A stretch of DNA of 64,000 nt from Nonomuraea solani. Lineage in GTDB: Bacteria > Actinomycetota > Actinomycetes > Streptosporangiales > Streptosporangiaceae. The stretch spans positions 83,129 through 147,128 of the forward strand of contig NZ_FNVT01000025.1 of the NCBI RefSeq assembly GCF_900108335.1, read 5' to 3'. Shown in pieces: positions 42,753 to 51,367 of this stretch (the first letter of the stretch is position 1; each line of letters opens with the position of its first letter). The translations under genes were made by a program, and so were the position numbers. The notes beneath the pieces were generated by a model. It did no database searches. It worked only from the letters and a program-made list of their open reading frames with translations, and had not been told where the DNA came from.

Positions 42753-44722
42753 CCGTCGAGGGTGAGCCGGGCTCCGTCGCTCAGCCCCGAGTCGTGCACC
42801 TCGAGCTCCGACGGCGTGTCGTCCTTCGGCAGCTCGAAGACCAGCGCGCCGGTGAACTCCTGGCCCGCCTCGATGCGGATCGGCGTGATCTCCTTGCCGG
42901 CCTTGTCGAGCAGCTTGGTGCCGCCGTGCAGGGCGTCGTCCTCGGCCACCAGCTTCTGCTGGCCCGGATAGAGCACCCTGGCCTCCTGGCCGACGTTGCT
43001 GACGCGTAAGCCGATCCGGCACGTGCGCTTGTCGGCGGACTTGGGCGGCTTGGGGCACTCCGTGCTGGTCACGGCGAAACGCAGCTTCCCGTCCTGGACG
43101 GGGCCGCCGTCCGCGCTGCGCGCGGTGGAGCGGAACACCCAGGCCAGCACCGCCAGCACCGCCACCAGCAGCACGACCGTGATCACCAGGGCGGTCAGGC
43201 AGCCTGTCAGCACGCTGCGCTTGGGCCGGGGAGGCTGGTAGCCGGGCAGCGGCCCCTGACCCGTGGTGGCGTGATGGGGCAGCGGCCCCTGGGCCTGGTG
43301 CGGCGGCGGGATGTGCCCGCTCATGTCCGGATGCGGCGCCCGCACGGTGCCCGGCACGGGACCGGTGCGGTCGACCGGCGGCTGCTGGTGCGGCACCCGC
43401 GAACCACCCCGGGGGCCGGTGCGTTCGGCGGGCGGCACGGGACCGGTGCGGTCGGGGGGCGGCTGCTGGTGCGGCACGCGCGAACCACCCCGAGGCCCGG
43501 TGCGTTCGGCGGGCGGCACCTGGGAGGCGTTCGGCGGCGCCTGTGCCGGACCCCGAGGGCCGGTGCGCTCGGCGGGCGGGACCTGCGCGGGACCACGGGG
43601 GCCGGTGCGTTCGGCGGGCGGGACCGGCGCGGAGCCGTGCGGGCCGGGGCGGTGGTCAGGGGGCATCGGGTGCGGCGTCAGAGGGCCGAACTCCGACGGG
43701 TTCCACGAGTTGGTGAGGTGCTTGGAGGCCGCGAGCTGCGCCGCCGGCTCGTCGGCCGCGCCCACGAGTTCGAGCAGCAGTTGCTTGGCCGCCGGCCGCC
43801 GCGCCGGGTCGGGGTGGATGGCCGCCGCGACCAGCCGGTCCAGCGGCGCGGGCAGCCCCCGCAGGTCGGGCGGCGCGCTGCGGGCCCTGGCCGCCATCAC
43901 GTAGGCGTCCCCCTCGCCGAACGGATGCCCGCCCAGCCCCGCGTACGCGATCAGCGACCCCCACGCGAACACGTCGCCCGCCGGGCTGGTGCGCCCCTCG
44001 AAGACCTGCTCGGGAGCGATCCAGCCGGGAGTGCCCATGACCATGCCGGCGTTCGTGTGCCGCGCGTTCACGTGCGACGACCGCGCCAGCCCGAAGTCGA
44101 TCACCCGCGGCCCGGCCAGTGTCAGCATCACGTTGGCCGGCTTGAGGTCGCGGTGCACCAGCCCCGCCGCGTGGATCGCGGTCAGCGCGGCGGCCACGCC
44201 CACGGCGGCCGCGTGCAGCACCGACGGCGACAGCGCGCCGTGCTCGATGAGCTGGTCCTCCAGGGAGATGCCGTCGATGTATTCGGTGACGAGGTAGAGG
44301 ACGCCCCGGTCCTCGCCGTGGTCGAGCACGCGCGCGGTGCAGAACGAGGCCACCTTGCGCGCGTTGGACACCTCTTCGTTGAAGCGCGCCCGGTAGACGG
44401 GGTCGGCGGTGTAGTCGCGCCGGATCGCCTTCAGCGCCACCCGCGAGCCGTCGGCGGCCTTGGCGAAGTAGACGACCCCCATGCCGCCCGAGCCGAGACG
44501 GCTGATCAGCTCATAGGGGCCGATCGCCGGCGGATCTTCCGGCTTCAGCGGAGTGCCCGCGGAGCGCCCCAACGTCGCCGTCCTCTCGCCGTCGTCATCA
44601 CGTCGCAATCCGAACCGTTCCTCCCGCCGGCTCGTCATCGTGTGCAACCCGAACCGTTCGCCGCCCGGCATCCCGTTTTGTACCCCAGACTCTAACGGAG
44701 GACGGGGCCGCCTGTTGGCCAA
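42749..44722 (-). CDS. Membrane Ser/Thr protein kinase with extracellular domain
   Basis: A 657-residue PknB-like kinase. Kinase domain about 65-320: LGSGGMGVVYFA (P-loop), VALKAIRR, HRDLKPANV, DFGLARS, GTPGWIAPE. A Pro-rich linker (about 345-505) consists of repeats such as VPPAERTGPRGPAQ and a 27-residue unit in tandem. One TM helix (about 510-535) precedes an extracellular DUF4352-like domain (about 550-657) with one Cys pair region (TSTECPK, RTCRIG). It could sense envelope signals and phosphorylate cytoplasmic targets. The start is uncertain: TTG 44722 abuts the P450-like stop, but ATG 44671 and 44638 are possible. Confidence 0.9.
   Translation of the reverse strand: MANRRPRPPLESGVQNGMPGGERFGLHTMTSRREERFGLRRDDDGERTATLGRSAGTPLKPEDPPAIGPYELISRLGSGGMGVVYFAKAADGSRVALKAIRRDYTADPVYRARFNEEVSNARKVASFCTARVLDHGEDRGVLYLVTEYIDGISLEDQLIEHGALSPSVLHAAAVGVAAALTAIHAAGLVHRDLKPANVMLTLAGPRVIDFGLARSSHVNARHTNAGMVMGTPGWIAPEQVFEGRTSPAGDVFAWGSLIAYAGLGGHPFGEGDAYVMAARARSAPPDLRGLPAPLDRLVAAAIHPDPARRPAAKQLLLELVGAADEPAAQLAASKHLTNSWNPSEFGPLTPHPMPPDHRPGPHGSAPVPPAERTGPRGPAQVPPAERTGPRGPAQAPPNASQVPPAERTGPRGGSRVPHQQPPPDRTGPVPPAERTGPRGGSRVPHQQPPVDRTGPVPGTVRAPHPDMSGHIPPPHQAQGPLPHHATTGQGPLPGYQPPRPKRSVLTGCLTALVITVVLLVAVLAVLAWVFRSTARSADGGPVQDGKLRFAVTSTECPKPPKSADKRTCRIGLRVSNVGQEARVLYPGQQKLVAEDDALHGGTKLLDKAGKEITPIRIEAGQEFTGALVFELPKDDTPSELEVHDSGLSDGARLTLDG
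43353..43640 (-). repeat. Tandem repeats in kinase Pro-rich linker
   Basis: An 81-bp unit (27 codons) is present in tandem, with boundaries near 43353 and 43434, followed by 42-bp units encoding VPPAERTGPRGPAQ. The units are nearly identical at the DNA level, so they are recent duplications that lengthen the linker in frame. Confidence 0.8.
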
Positions 44723-45865
44723 CTACCCCTGAGCAGGGTTGCGACGCACCGGGCGCATCGTCATGCGCAGGCGCCACGGATCAAGGGTGTGCGGCAGCGG
44801 GCGGTGCGGCGACAGCAGCCGCCCGATCGGCTTGGGCCGGGCGGTGCGCAGGATGCTCGCCAGGAAGGCCGTCCCGACCGCGAGCGTGAGGTGCACTCCG
44901 GCGCAGCCGGGCCGGGCCCACCACTCGCCCGAGGCGGTGCCGTCCAGCCAGATCTCGGGCACGAACGTGTTCGCGTACGGCAGGCGCGGGCTGCGCTGGT
45001 GGGCCGCGATCGGGATGACGACGGCGGTGCCCGCGGGCAGGGTGGTGCCGTACCACTCGGTGTCGGCGGTGGTGACCCGCGACAGGGCCGGCACCGGCGG
45101 CCACAGGCGCAGCCCCTCTCGGAGGCACGCGCGCAGATACTCGCAGTCGGCGCGGGCCGACTTGCGGTGGGCGGGGTGGGCGGCGAGCAGGGCCAGCGTC
45201 TGCGTCAGCCCGGTCGCCAGCGCGCCGAGCCCCATCAGCCAGAACGCCGCCTGCATGAGCCCGCGCGACTCCGGCTCGGGCGTCTCGGCGATCAGCCCGG
45301 CCAGGCTGCCGGGCTCGGCGCGGCGCAGGTGGTCGATGATCCTGGAGTCGTAGCGGCCGGACAGGAGGTCCTGGCGCCGCCGCGCCCGCCGCCGGCCGGC
45401 CCGCGTGAGGCCCTCCAGCAGCCGGGTGAGCTCCTCGTCCCCGGCCGCGCCCTCGCCGTAGACGCAGCGCCTGGCCACGCGCTGCCAGCGGGCGTTCAGC
45501 CGGGCGTGGTCGAGCACGCCGGAGGTCAGGTTCTTGGCCTCCTCCTTGGCGATGGCGATGAAGGCGGGGCGCAGGACGTCGGTGGGCAGGGCGAAGGGCC
45601 GCTCCTCGACGGCCGGGGCGTAGGCGGCGTCCTCCGCCGACAGCACGCGTACGGCGTCGCGCTTGGACATGACGAGCAGAGCCGGGCCGCGGGGGCGGCC
45701 GACCAGGACGGGGCGGCCGCCGTACCGGGCCTCCAGCGTGGCCAGCAGCGCGCGGGAGCGCAGCAGGTCGTGGCCGGGCGTGATGTGCGGCGCGCCCGGC
45801 GGGACGAGCGCGGCCGCCAGGCGCAGGCTCTCCAGCGCGGTGGTCCTGGGCAGGCCCCTAGGCAC
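44723..45865 (-). CDS. Short, degenerate cytochrome P450-like protein
   Basis: A 380-residue protein with partial P450 character. REGLRLWPPVPALSR near 249-263 carries the ExxR motif, and a GCAG near 320-323 would supply the heme-ligating Cys321. The usual FxxGxRxCxG loop is altered: Phe is Glu, the central Gly is Ala and the Arg is Pro. The oxygen-activating I-helix Thr motif is not evident in the MGLGALATGLTQTLALL helix, though ATGLT may stand for it. It may have lost monooxygenase activity or belong to an unusual family. GTG start; its stop abuts the protein kinase start, so the two may be one operon. Confidence 0.7.
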   Translation of the reverse strand: MPRGLPRTTALESLRLAAALVPPGAPHITPGHDLLRSRALLATLEARYGGRPVLVGRPRGPALLVMSKRDAVRVLSAEDAAYAPAVEERPFALPTDVLRPAFIAIAKEEAKNLTSGVLDHARLNARWQRVARRCVYGEGAAGDEELTRLLEGLTRAGRRRARRRQDLLSGRYDSRIIDHLRRAEPGSLAGLIAETPEPESRGLMQAAFWLMGLGALATGLTQTLALLAAHPAHRKSARADCEYLRACLREGLRLWPPVPALSRVTTADTEWYGTTLPAGTAVVIPIAAHQRSPRLPYANTFVPEIWLDGTASGEWWARPGCAGVHLTLAVGTAFLASILRTARPKPIGRLLSPHRPLPHTLDPWRLRMTMRPVRRNPAQG

Positions 45866-45995
45866 GCGGGGCCTGCCGCGTTCCGGCGTTCATAACCCGA
45901 TGTGATCGCCGGGGAGATCGCCGCGCAATGCGGGGTTTCGGTCAATGGAACACTTTCGGTCTCATGATCGGCGAGTGTTCCGGTGACCGGAACGG

Positions 45996-46787
45996 TCAGA
46001 CGCTGAGGAGCGTGGCCGAGATGGCCTGGGCGGCGCCGCGCACGGAGATGCCGAGCTTGGCCAGCGGCACCGCGTGGGCGGGCGCCGCCACCCCCAGCGA
46101 CATGCAGATCCGGCCGCCGGGGCCGAACACCGGCGCGGCCACGCAGGCCACGCCGTCGTTGTACTCCTCCTGCGAGTAGGCCACGCCATAGCGCCTGACC
46201 TGCGCCAGCTCGCGCTCCAGCCCGGCCAGGGTGGTGATCGTCCGGCGCGTCATGCGCTCGAACGTGCCGCGCGCCAGCAGCTCCTGGCGCAGCCGCGGAT
46301 CGAAGGCCAGCAGCGCCTTTCCGGTCGCCGTGCAGTGCAGCGGCGCCCGGTCCATGCCGTCGGAACGCGAGCCGACCCGGTTGTGGCCGTAGAGGCGCTC
46401 GACGTAGCGGGCCTCCAGGCCCGACGGCACGGCCAGGTTCACCGTCTGCCGGGTGGTCTCGTGCAGATAGAGCAGGTAGGGCAGCACCACCCTGCGCGTG
46501 CCCGGGACACGCGCGCGGGTGACGCCCGTCATCGACTCCAGCAGCTCGCCCGGCAGGTACGCGTTCCCCACCCGCCTGGCCAGCTCCCGCGAGCACAGCA
46601 CGCCGAGGATCCGGTGCGCGGTCGACTTGGGCAGCCCCGTGCTCCGGCAGAGCTGCGACAGCGTGACCGGCCGGGTGGCGGCGCCGAGCGCGAGCAGGAT
46701 GTCGATCCCCCGCTCCAGGCTGCCGGGCTGTGACGCGGGGCGGTCGTCGGTCACCATCTGTAGCTGGCTGGCCGTTTGCGTCGGCAT
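45996..46787 (-). CDS. IclR-family transcriptional regulator
   Basis: A 263-residue regulator: winged helix about 22-85 (SLERGIDILLALGAATRPVTLSQLCRSTGLPKSTAHRIL) and IclR effector domain (about 95-260) with GSRSDGMDRAPLHCTATGKALLA and the YNDGVACVAAPVF signature. Ligand unknown. ATG at 46787 has AAGGGA 6 nt upstream. It lies 53 nt downstream of the xdhC-like gene on the same strand, so it may be co-transcribed with the cox genes or be independent. Confidence 0.92.
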   Translation of the reverse strand: MPTQTASQLQMVTDDRPASQPGSLERGIDILLALGAATRPVTLSQLCRSTGLPKSTAHRILGVLCSRELARRVGNAYLPGELLESMTGVTRARVPGTRRVVLPYLLYLHETTRQTVNLAVPSGLEARYVERLYGHNRVGSRSDGMDRAPLHCTATGKALLAFDPRLRQELLARGTFERMTRRTITTLAGLERELAQVRRYGVAYSQEEYNDGVACVAAPVFGPGGRICMSLGVAAPAHAVPLAKLGISVRGAAQAISATLLSV

Positions 46788-46840
46788 TAATGTCCCTTTC
46801 GATCTCCTGGGAGCGGAAGGGGCTTCCCGGGGCCGCGGTT

Positions 46841-47608
46841 TTATATTTCCTGGCGTACCCGGCTGCCGCTCGCTGATACCCCCGATCGGCGCTCGGCGAT
46901 GATCTCCGCATACACGGAAATCGCCACTTCACCAGGAGTTCTCGCCCCTATGTCCAGACCCGCGGGCACATGCACCCGCTCGCCTCCCTCCACCCCCGCG
47001 AGCACCGCCGCGCCGCGCCTGCGGCTGGCGATCAGCGCGATGTACGGCACGCCCCTCGCCAGCGCGTCCCGCAGCACCGGCTCCTCGCCCACACCGTGCG
47101 AGGCGACCAGCACGACCGAGGTGCCGTCGGCGATCGGCCCCGGCTCGATCCGATAGCCCAGTGCCCGCCCGACCTCGGCGAACGCCCGCGCGATGGGGCC
47201 GTCGCCGTGCACGTGCACGAGCACCGGGGGCAGCACGGCCTCCAGGAAGATCTCCAGCGTCCCGCCGGACAGGCACGGCTGCCCCACGGCGACCAGGCCC
47301 TCCTCCTCGTGCGGCGCCTCGGCCTCGGGGGTGATCCGCAGCAGCGTGGAGTCGCCGGTGCGCAGCAGCCGCAGGCCCTGCGCGCGTACGGTGTCGGTGG
47401 CGCAGATCCCGCCGACGAACCCCTCGATGGTCCCGTCGGGCAGCACCAGCGCGCGGTCGCCGGCCTTCGCGCTGGTCGGCCGCTGCGCCCGCACGACCGT
47501 GGCCAGCACGTACGGCTCCCGCCCCGACCGTAGCGACGCCACCCGGGCATCCAGGTCCGGCGCCCCGCCACGGGGACGGGCCGCCGGCATGCCCAGGAAT
47601 TCGCTCAC
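46841..47608 (-). CDS. XdhC/CoxF-family molybdenum-hydroxylase maturation protein
   Basis: A 255-residue protein of the XdhC/CoxI type. N-terminal domain: YVLATVVRAQRPTSAKAGDRALVLPDG and GFVGGICATDTV; C-terminal NAD-binding-like domain: VLVHVHGDGPIARAFAEVGRALGY, VVLVASHGVGEEPVLRDALARGVPYIALIASRRR. XdhC proteins bind molybdopterin cofactor, help its sulfuration and insert it into xanthine- or CO-dehydrogenase-type enzymes. GTG start overlaps the large-subunit stop (GTGA), so it is translated with that gene and should mature its product. Confidence 0.88.
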   Translation of the reverse strand: MSEFLGMPAARPRGGAPDLDARVASLRSGREPYVLATVVRAQRPTSAKAGDRALVLPDGTIEGFVGGICATDTVRAQGLRLLRTGDSTLLRITPEAEAPHEEEGLVAVGQPCLSGGTLEIFLEAVLPPVLVHVHGDGPIARAFAEVGRALGYRIEPGPIADGTSVVLVASHGVGEEPVLRDALARGVPYIALIASRRRGAAVLAGVEGGERVHVPAGLDIGARTPGEVAISVYAEIIAERRSGVSASGSRVRQEI

Positions 47609-49953
47609 GGGATCGCCAGGTCCGTGCGGAACGGGTCGCCGTTGATGACCCGCCACACGTTCGCCGGGGTCAGCGGCATGTCCGCGTGCCGCACCCCGTA
47701 CGGCGACAAAGCGTCCACCACGGCGTTGACCACGGCCACCGGCGAGCCGACGGTGGCCGACTCCCCGACGCCCTTGGCCCCGATCGGATGCGTCGGCGAC
47801 GGCGTGACGGTCTCGCCCAGCTCCCACGACGGGCACTCCACCGCGGTCGGCAGCAGATAGTCCATGAACGAGGCCCCCAGGTGGTTGCCGTCCTCGTCGA
47901 ACGCCATCACCTGCATGAGCGCCATCCCGACCCCGTCGGCCAGCCCGCCGTGGATCTGCCCCTCGACGATCATGGGGTTGATCCGCACCCCGCAGTCGTC
48001 CACCGCCACGAACCTGCGCACCTTGACCTGCCCGGTGCCCGGGTCGACGTCCACCACGCAGATGTAGGCGCCGAACGGATAGGTCAGGTTGGGCGGGTTG
48101 TAGACGGTGACCGCGTCCAGGTGGCCCTCGACGCCCTCGGGCAGCTCCAGGTTGGAGTGCGCGGCCAGCGCGATCTCCGCCATCGACCTGCCGGTGGCCG
48201 GGTCGCCCACGACCGACCACTTGCCGTCGGCCCACTCCAGGTCCTCCGGGGCGGCCTCCAGCATGGCCGCCGCCACGATCTTGGCCCGGTCGCGCACCTT
48301 CCTGGCCACGATGGCCGTGGCGGCGCCGGAGACGGGGGTGGAGCGCGAGCCGTACGTGCCCAGGCCGAACGGCGTCTGGTCGGTGTCGCCGTGCACGACC
48401 TCCACGTCGTCGGCCGGGATGCCCAGCTCCTGCCCGACGATCTGGGCGAACGTGGTCTCGTGGCCCTGGCCCTGCGACTGGCACGACACCCGCAGCACCG
48501 CCTTGCCCGTCGGGTGCACGCGCAGCTCGGCGCCGTCGGCCATGCCGAGGCCCAGGATGTCCATGTGCTTGCGCGGGCCCGCGCCGACGGCCTCGGTGAA
48601 GAAGCTGACGCCGATGCCCATCAGCTCGCCCCTGGCCCGCTTGTCGGCCTGCTCGGCGCGGAGCTTGTCGTATCCGGCCATGTCCAGGGCCAGGCGCAGG
48701 GCCTTGGGGTAGTCGCCGGAGTCGTACTCCCAGCCGGTGGGGGAGTGGTACGGGAACTGCTCCGGCTTGAGCAGGTTGCGCATCCGCAGCTCGGCCGGGT
48801 CCAGGTTCAGCTCGGCGGCCAGCACGTCCACCATGCGCTCGACCAGGTAGACGGCCTCGGTGACGCGGAAGGAGCAGGCGTAGGCGACGCCGCCGGGGGC
48901 CTTGTTGGTGTAGACGCCGGTGACCTCGCAGTGGGCGGCCTCGATGTCGTACGAGCCGGAGAAGACGTGGAAGAACCCGGCGGGGAACTTGGTCGGCTGC
49001 GCGGTGCCGTTGAACGCGCCGTGGTCGGCCAGCACCTTGACCCGGATCGCCTGGATCCGGCCGTCGCGGGTCGCGGCGATCTCGCCGTGCATGTGGTAGT
49101 CGCGGGCGAAGGCGGTGCTCATGAGATTCTCGGAGCGGTCCTCCATCCACTTGACCGGCTTGCCGGTGACGATCGAGCCGACGATCGCGCAGACATATCC
49201 TGGATAAATCCCGACCTTGCCGCCGAAGCCGCCGCCGATGTCCGGCGAGATCACCCGGATCTTGTGCTCCGGCAGCCCCGCCACCATCGCGTACAGCGTG
49301 CGGTGCGCGTGCGGCGCCTGCGTCGGGCACCACACCGTGAGCTTGCCGGTGACCTTGTCGAAGTCGGCGACCGCGCCGCACGTCTCCAGCGGCGCCGGGT
49401 GCACGCGCGGATAGAGCATGTCCTGCGCGACCGTCACCTCCGCCTGCTCGAACAGCGCGTCGGTGCGCTCCCGGTCGCCGGCCTCCCAGTCGAAGATGTG
49501 GTTGCCGGTACGCCCTTCGAGGTCGTCCCTGATGACCGGGGCGCCCGGGGCCAGCGCCCGCCTGGCGTCGATCACCGCGTCGATGGGGTCGTAGTCGACG
49601 TCGATCAGCTCCAGCGCGTCGCGCGCCGAGTACGGGTCCTCGGCCACCACGAACGCGACCTCCTGACCCTGGAAGCGCACCTTGTCCGTGGCCAGCACAG
49701 CCTGCGTGTCCTGCGACAGCGTGGGCATCCAGGCCAGGTTCAGGCCCTCCAGGGTCTGGCCGGTGATGACGGCCTTGACCTTCGGGTGCGCCTCGGCGGC
49801 GCTGGTGTCGACGGAGACGATCCGGGCGTGGGCGTGGGGGCTGCGCAGGACGGCGCCGTACAGCATGCCGGGCAGCCGGACATCGTCGGTGTAGTTGCCG
49901 CGTCCCCTGATGAAGCGCGCGTCCTCCTTGCGGTGCATGGACCCAAAGCTCAT
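47605..49953 (-). CDS. coxL: Aerobic CO dehydrogenase large subunit, form I
   Basis: A 782-residue molybdopterin subunit. The active-site loop reads AYACSFR at 357-363, the AYxCSFR signature of form I CoxL with its Cu-bridging Cys (C360); form II proteins have AYRGAGR. Other cofactor motifs are GGGFGGK near 240-246, SQGQGHETTFAQ (cofactor contact) and the catalytic Glu in KGVGESAT near the C-terminus. It should oxidise CO to CO2 with the Mo-Cu site. It follows the small subunit with an ATGA overlap. The order medium-small-large is that of form I operons. Confidence 0.92.
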   Translation of the reverse strand: MSFGSMHRKEDARFIRGRGNYTDDVRLPGMLYGAVLRSPHAHARIVSVDTSAAEAHPKVKAVITGQTLEGLNLAWMPTLSQDTQAVLATDKVRFQGQEVAFVVAEDPYSARDALELIDVDYDPIDAVIDARRALAPGAPVIRDDLEGRTGNHIFDWEAGDRERTDALFEQAEVTVAQDMLYPRVHPAPLETCGAVADFDKVTGKLTVWCPTQAPHAHRTLYAMVAGLPEHKIRVISPDIGGGFGGKVGIYPGYVCAIVGSIVTGKPVKWMEDRSENLMSTAFARDYHMHGEIAATRDGRIQAIRVKVLADHGAFNGTAQPTKFPAGFFHVFSGSYDIEAAHCEVTGVYTNKAPGGVAYACSFRVTEAVYLVERMVDVLAAELNLDPAELRMRNLLKPEQFPYHSPTGWEYDSGDYPKALRLALDMAGYDKLRAEQADKRARGELMGIGVSFFTEAVGAGPRKHMDILGLGMADGAELRVHPTGKAVLRVSCQSQGQGHETTFAQIVGQELGIPADDVEVVHGDTDQTPFGLGTYGSRSTPVSGAATAIVARKVRDRAKIVAAAMLEAAPEDLEWADGKWSVVGDPATGRSMAEIALAAHSNLELPEGVEGHLDAVTVYNPPNLTYPFGAYICVVDVDPGTGQVKVRRFVAVDDCGVRINPMIVEGQIHGGLADGVGMALMQVMAFDEDGNHLGASFMDYLLPTAVECPSWELGETVTPSPTHPIGAKGVGESATVGSPVAVVNAVVDALSPYGVRHADMPLTPANVWRVINGDPFRTDLAIP

Positions 49954-50417
49954 GACTTCGCCTCCGCCTCGGCCGCCCACCGGATGGAGCGGACGATGTT
50001 CTCGTAGCCGGTGCACCGGCAGAGCTGTCCCGAGATGGCCTCGCGGATCTGGCCCTCGTCGGGGTCGGGGTGGCGGTCCAGCAGCGCGCGGGCCGTCAGC
50101 AGCATGCCCGGCGTGCAGAAGCCGCACTGCAGCCCGTGGCACTCGACGAAGCCCTTCTGCACGGTGTCCAGCTCGCCGTCGCGCTCCAGGCCCTCCACCG
50201 TGCTCACCTCGTGCCCGTCGGCCATGACGGCCAGCACCGTGCACGACTTGACCGGCACGCCGTCGAGCCGCACGGTGCAGACGCCGCAGTTGGAGGTGTC
50301 GCAGCCCCAGTGGGTGCCGGTCAGGTTCAGCTCGTCGCGCAGGAAGTGCACGAGCAGCAGCCTCGGCTCGACGTCCCTGGTGTACGGCTGCCCGTTCACG
50401 GAGACCGTGATCCGCAT
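49950..50417 (-). CDS. coxS: CO dehydrogenase small [2Fe-2S] subunit
   Basis: A 155-residue iron-sulfur subunit with both clusters intact: plant-type ferredoxin cluster Cys39, Cys44, Cys47 and Cys59, and the second cluster Cys98, Cys101, Cys133 and Cys135 (QCGFCTPG and CRCTGYENI). It passes electrons from the Mo site in CoxL to FAD in CoxM. The ATG follows the medium-subunit stop by 1 nt, and its stop overlaps the coxL start. Confidence 0.93.
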   Translation of the reverse strand: MRITVSVNGQPYTRDVEPRLLLVHFLRDELNLTGTHWGCDTSNCGVCTVRLDGVPVKSCTVLAVMADGHEVSTVEGLERDGELDTVQKGFVECHGLQCGFCTPGMLLTARALLDRHPDPDEGQIREAISGQLCRCTGYENIVRSIRWAAEAEAKS

Positions 50418-50418
50418 G

Positions 50419-51282
50419 TCAGATCCTCCCCGCCGCCGTGGCCAGCGCGCGCCGGGTGAGCTCGGCGGCCAGGTGGCGCTTGTAGTCGGCAGGCCCGCGC
50501 TGGTCGGCGTGCGGCGCGCAGTGCTCGGCGGCGATCCGGCCCGCCTCGGCGAACGCCTCGCCGTCCGGCCGCCTGCCCTCCAGGTACGTTTCGGCCTCCG
50601 GGGCACAGAAGTGCTCGGCGCCGACCGCGGTCAGGCCGATTCCCGCCTGTACGATCACGCCGTCCTCGATCCTGATGACCGCCCCGGCCGCCGCCACCGG
50701 CCAGTCGCCGACGCGCCGCTCGACCTTCTCGTACGCGCTGCCGGTGCCGGGCGCGACGGGCACGCGGAGCTGGATCAGCAGCTCGTTCGGTTCGACGGCG
50801 GTCTCGTAAGGACCCTCGTGGAATTGCCTGACCGGCACGGTACGAGTGCCGCCGGGGCCCTGGATGACCGCGGTCGCCCGCAATGCCGCGAACACCGCCG
50901 ACAAATCCTCAGAAGGATCCCCTTGGCACAACGATCCGCCTACGGTCCCCCGATTTCGTACAATTGGGTCGGCGATAACACGCTCCGCATCCCGAAATAT
51001 CGGGAAAAGGTCGGTGGCAGTGCTGCTCTCCAGCAACTCCGTGTGCCGCACCAGCGCCCCGATGGCCAGCTCATGCCCGTCGACCGCGATCCGCCCCAGC
51101 TCAGAGGCCAGTCCGTTGATGTCGATCAGCGCCTCGGGCTGGGCCAGCCGCAACTTCATCATCGGGATGAGACTGTGGCCGCCCGCCACGATCCTGGCCT
51201 CGGGACCATAGCGCTCCAGCAGTTCGAGCGCGTGCGGAACGCTCTCTGCTCTTTCGTATTCGAACGTTGCGGGAACCTGCAT
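50419..51282 (-). CDS. coxM: CO dehydrogenase medium FAD subunit
   Basis: A 287-residue flavoprotein: AGGHSLIPMMKLRLA and RGTVGGSLCQGDPSEDL are the two FAD-binding motifs (AGGHS and TVGGS type) of the CoxM/CutM group, and the C-terminal domain ends with a KRHLAAELTRRAL helix. It takes electrons from CoxS and hands them to the respiratory chain. First gene of the coxMSL set; the promoter should lie in the 85-bp gap to the divergent LysR gene. Confidence 0.92.
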   Translation of the reverse strand: MQVPATFEYERAESVPHALELLERYGPEARIVAGGHSLIPMMKLRLAQPEALIDINGLASELGRIAVDGHELAIGALVRHTELLESSTATDLFPIFRDAERVIADPIVRNRGTVGGSLCQGDPSEDLSAVFAALRATAVIQGPGGTRTVPVRQFHEGPYETAVEPNELLIQLRVPVAPGTGSAYEKVERRVGDWPVAAAGAVIRIEDGVIVQAGIGLTAVGAEHFCAPEAETYLEGRRPDGEAFAEAGRIAAEHCAPHADQRGPADYKRHLAAELTRRALATAAGRI

Positions 51283-51305
51283 GACAGCACCCTGCTGTTA
51301 CCGAT

Positions 51306-51339
51306 TTGTCGCGACAATCCGCAAATAAGGCTTTCCTTA
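51306..51339. promoter_or_regulatory. Two inverted repeats between coxM and LysR genes
   Basis: TTGTCGCGACAA (51306-51317) is a perfect 12-bp palindrome, and TAAGG-CTTT-CCTTA (51326-51339) is a second dyad, both in the 85-bp divergent gap. LysR proteins often use such paired sites; the first shares the GTCGCGAC core with the zwf/ROK palindrome at 57595-57610. Confidence 0.5.
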
Positions 51340-51367
51340 ATGAGCGCCGGAGAACTATGAAGGGGAG

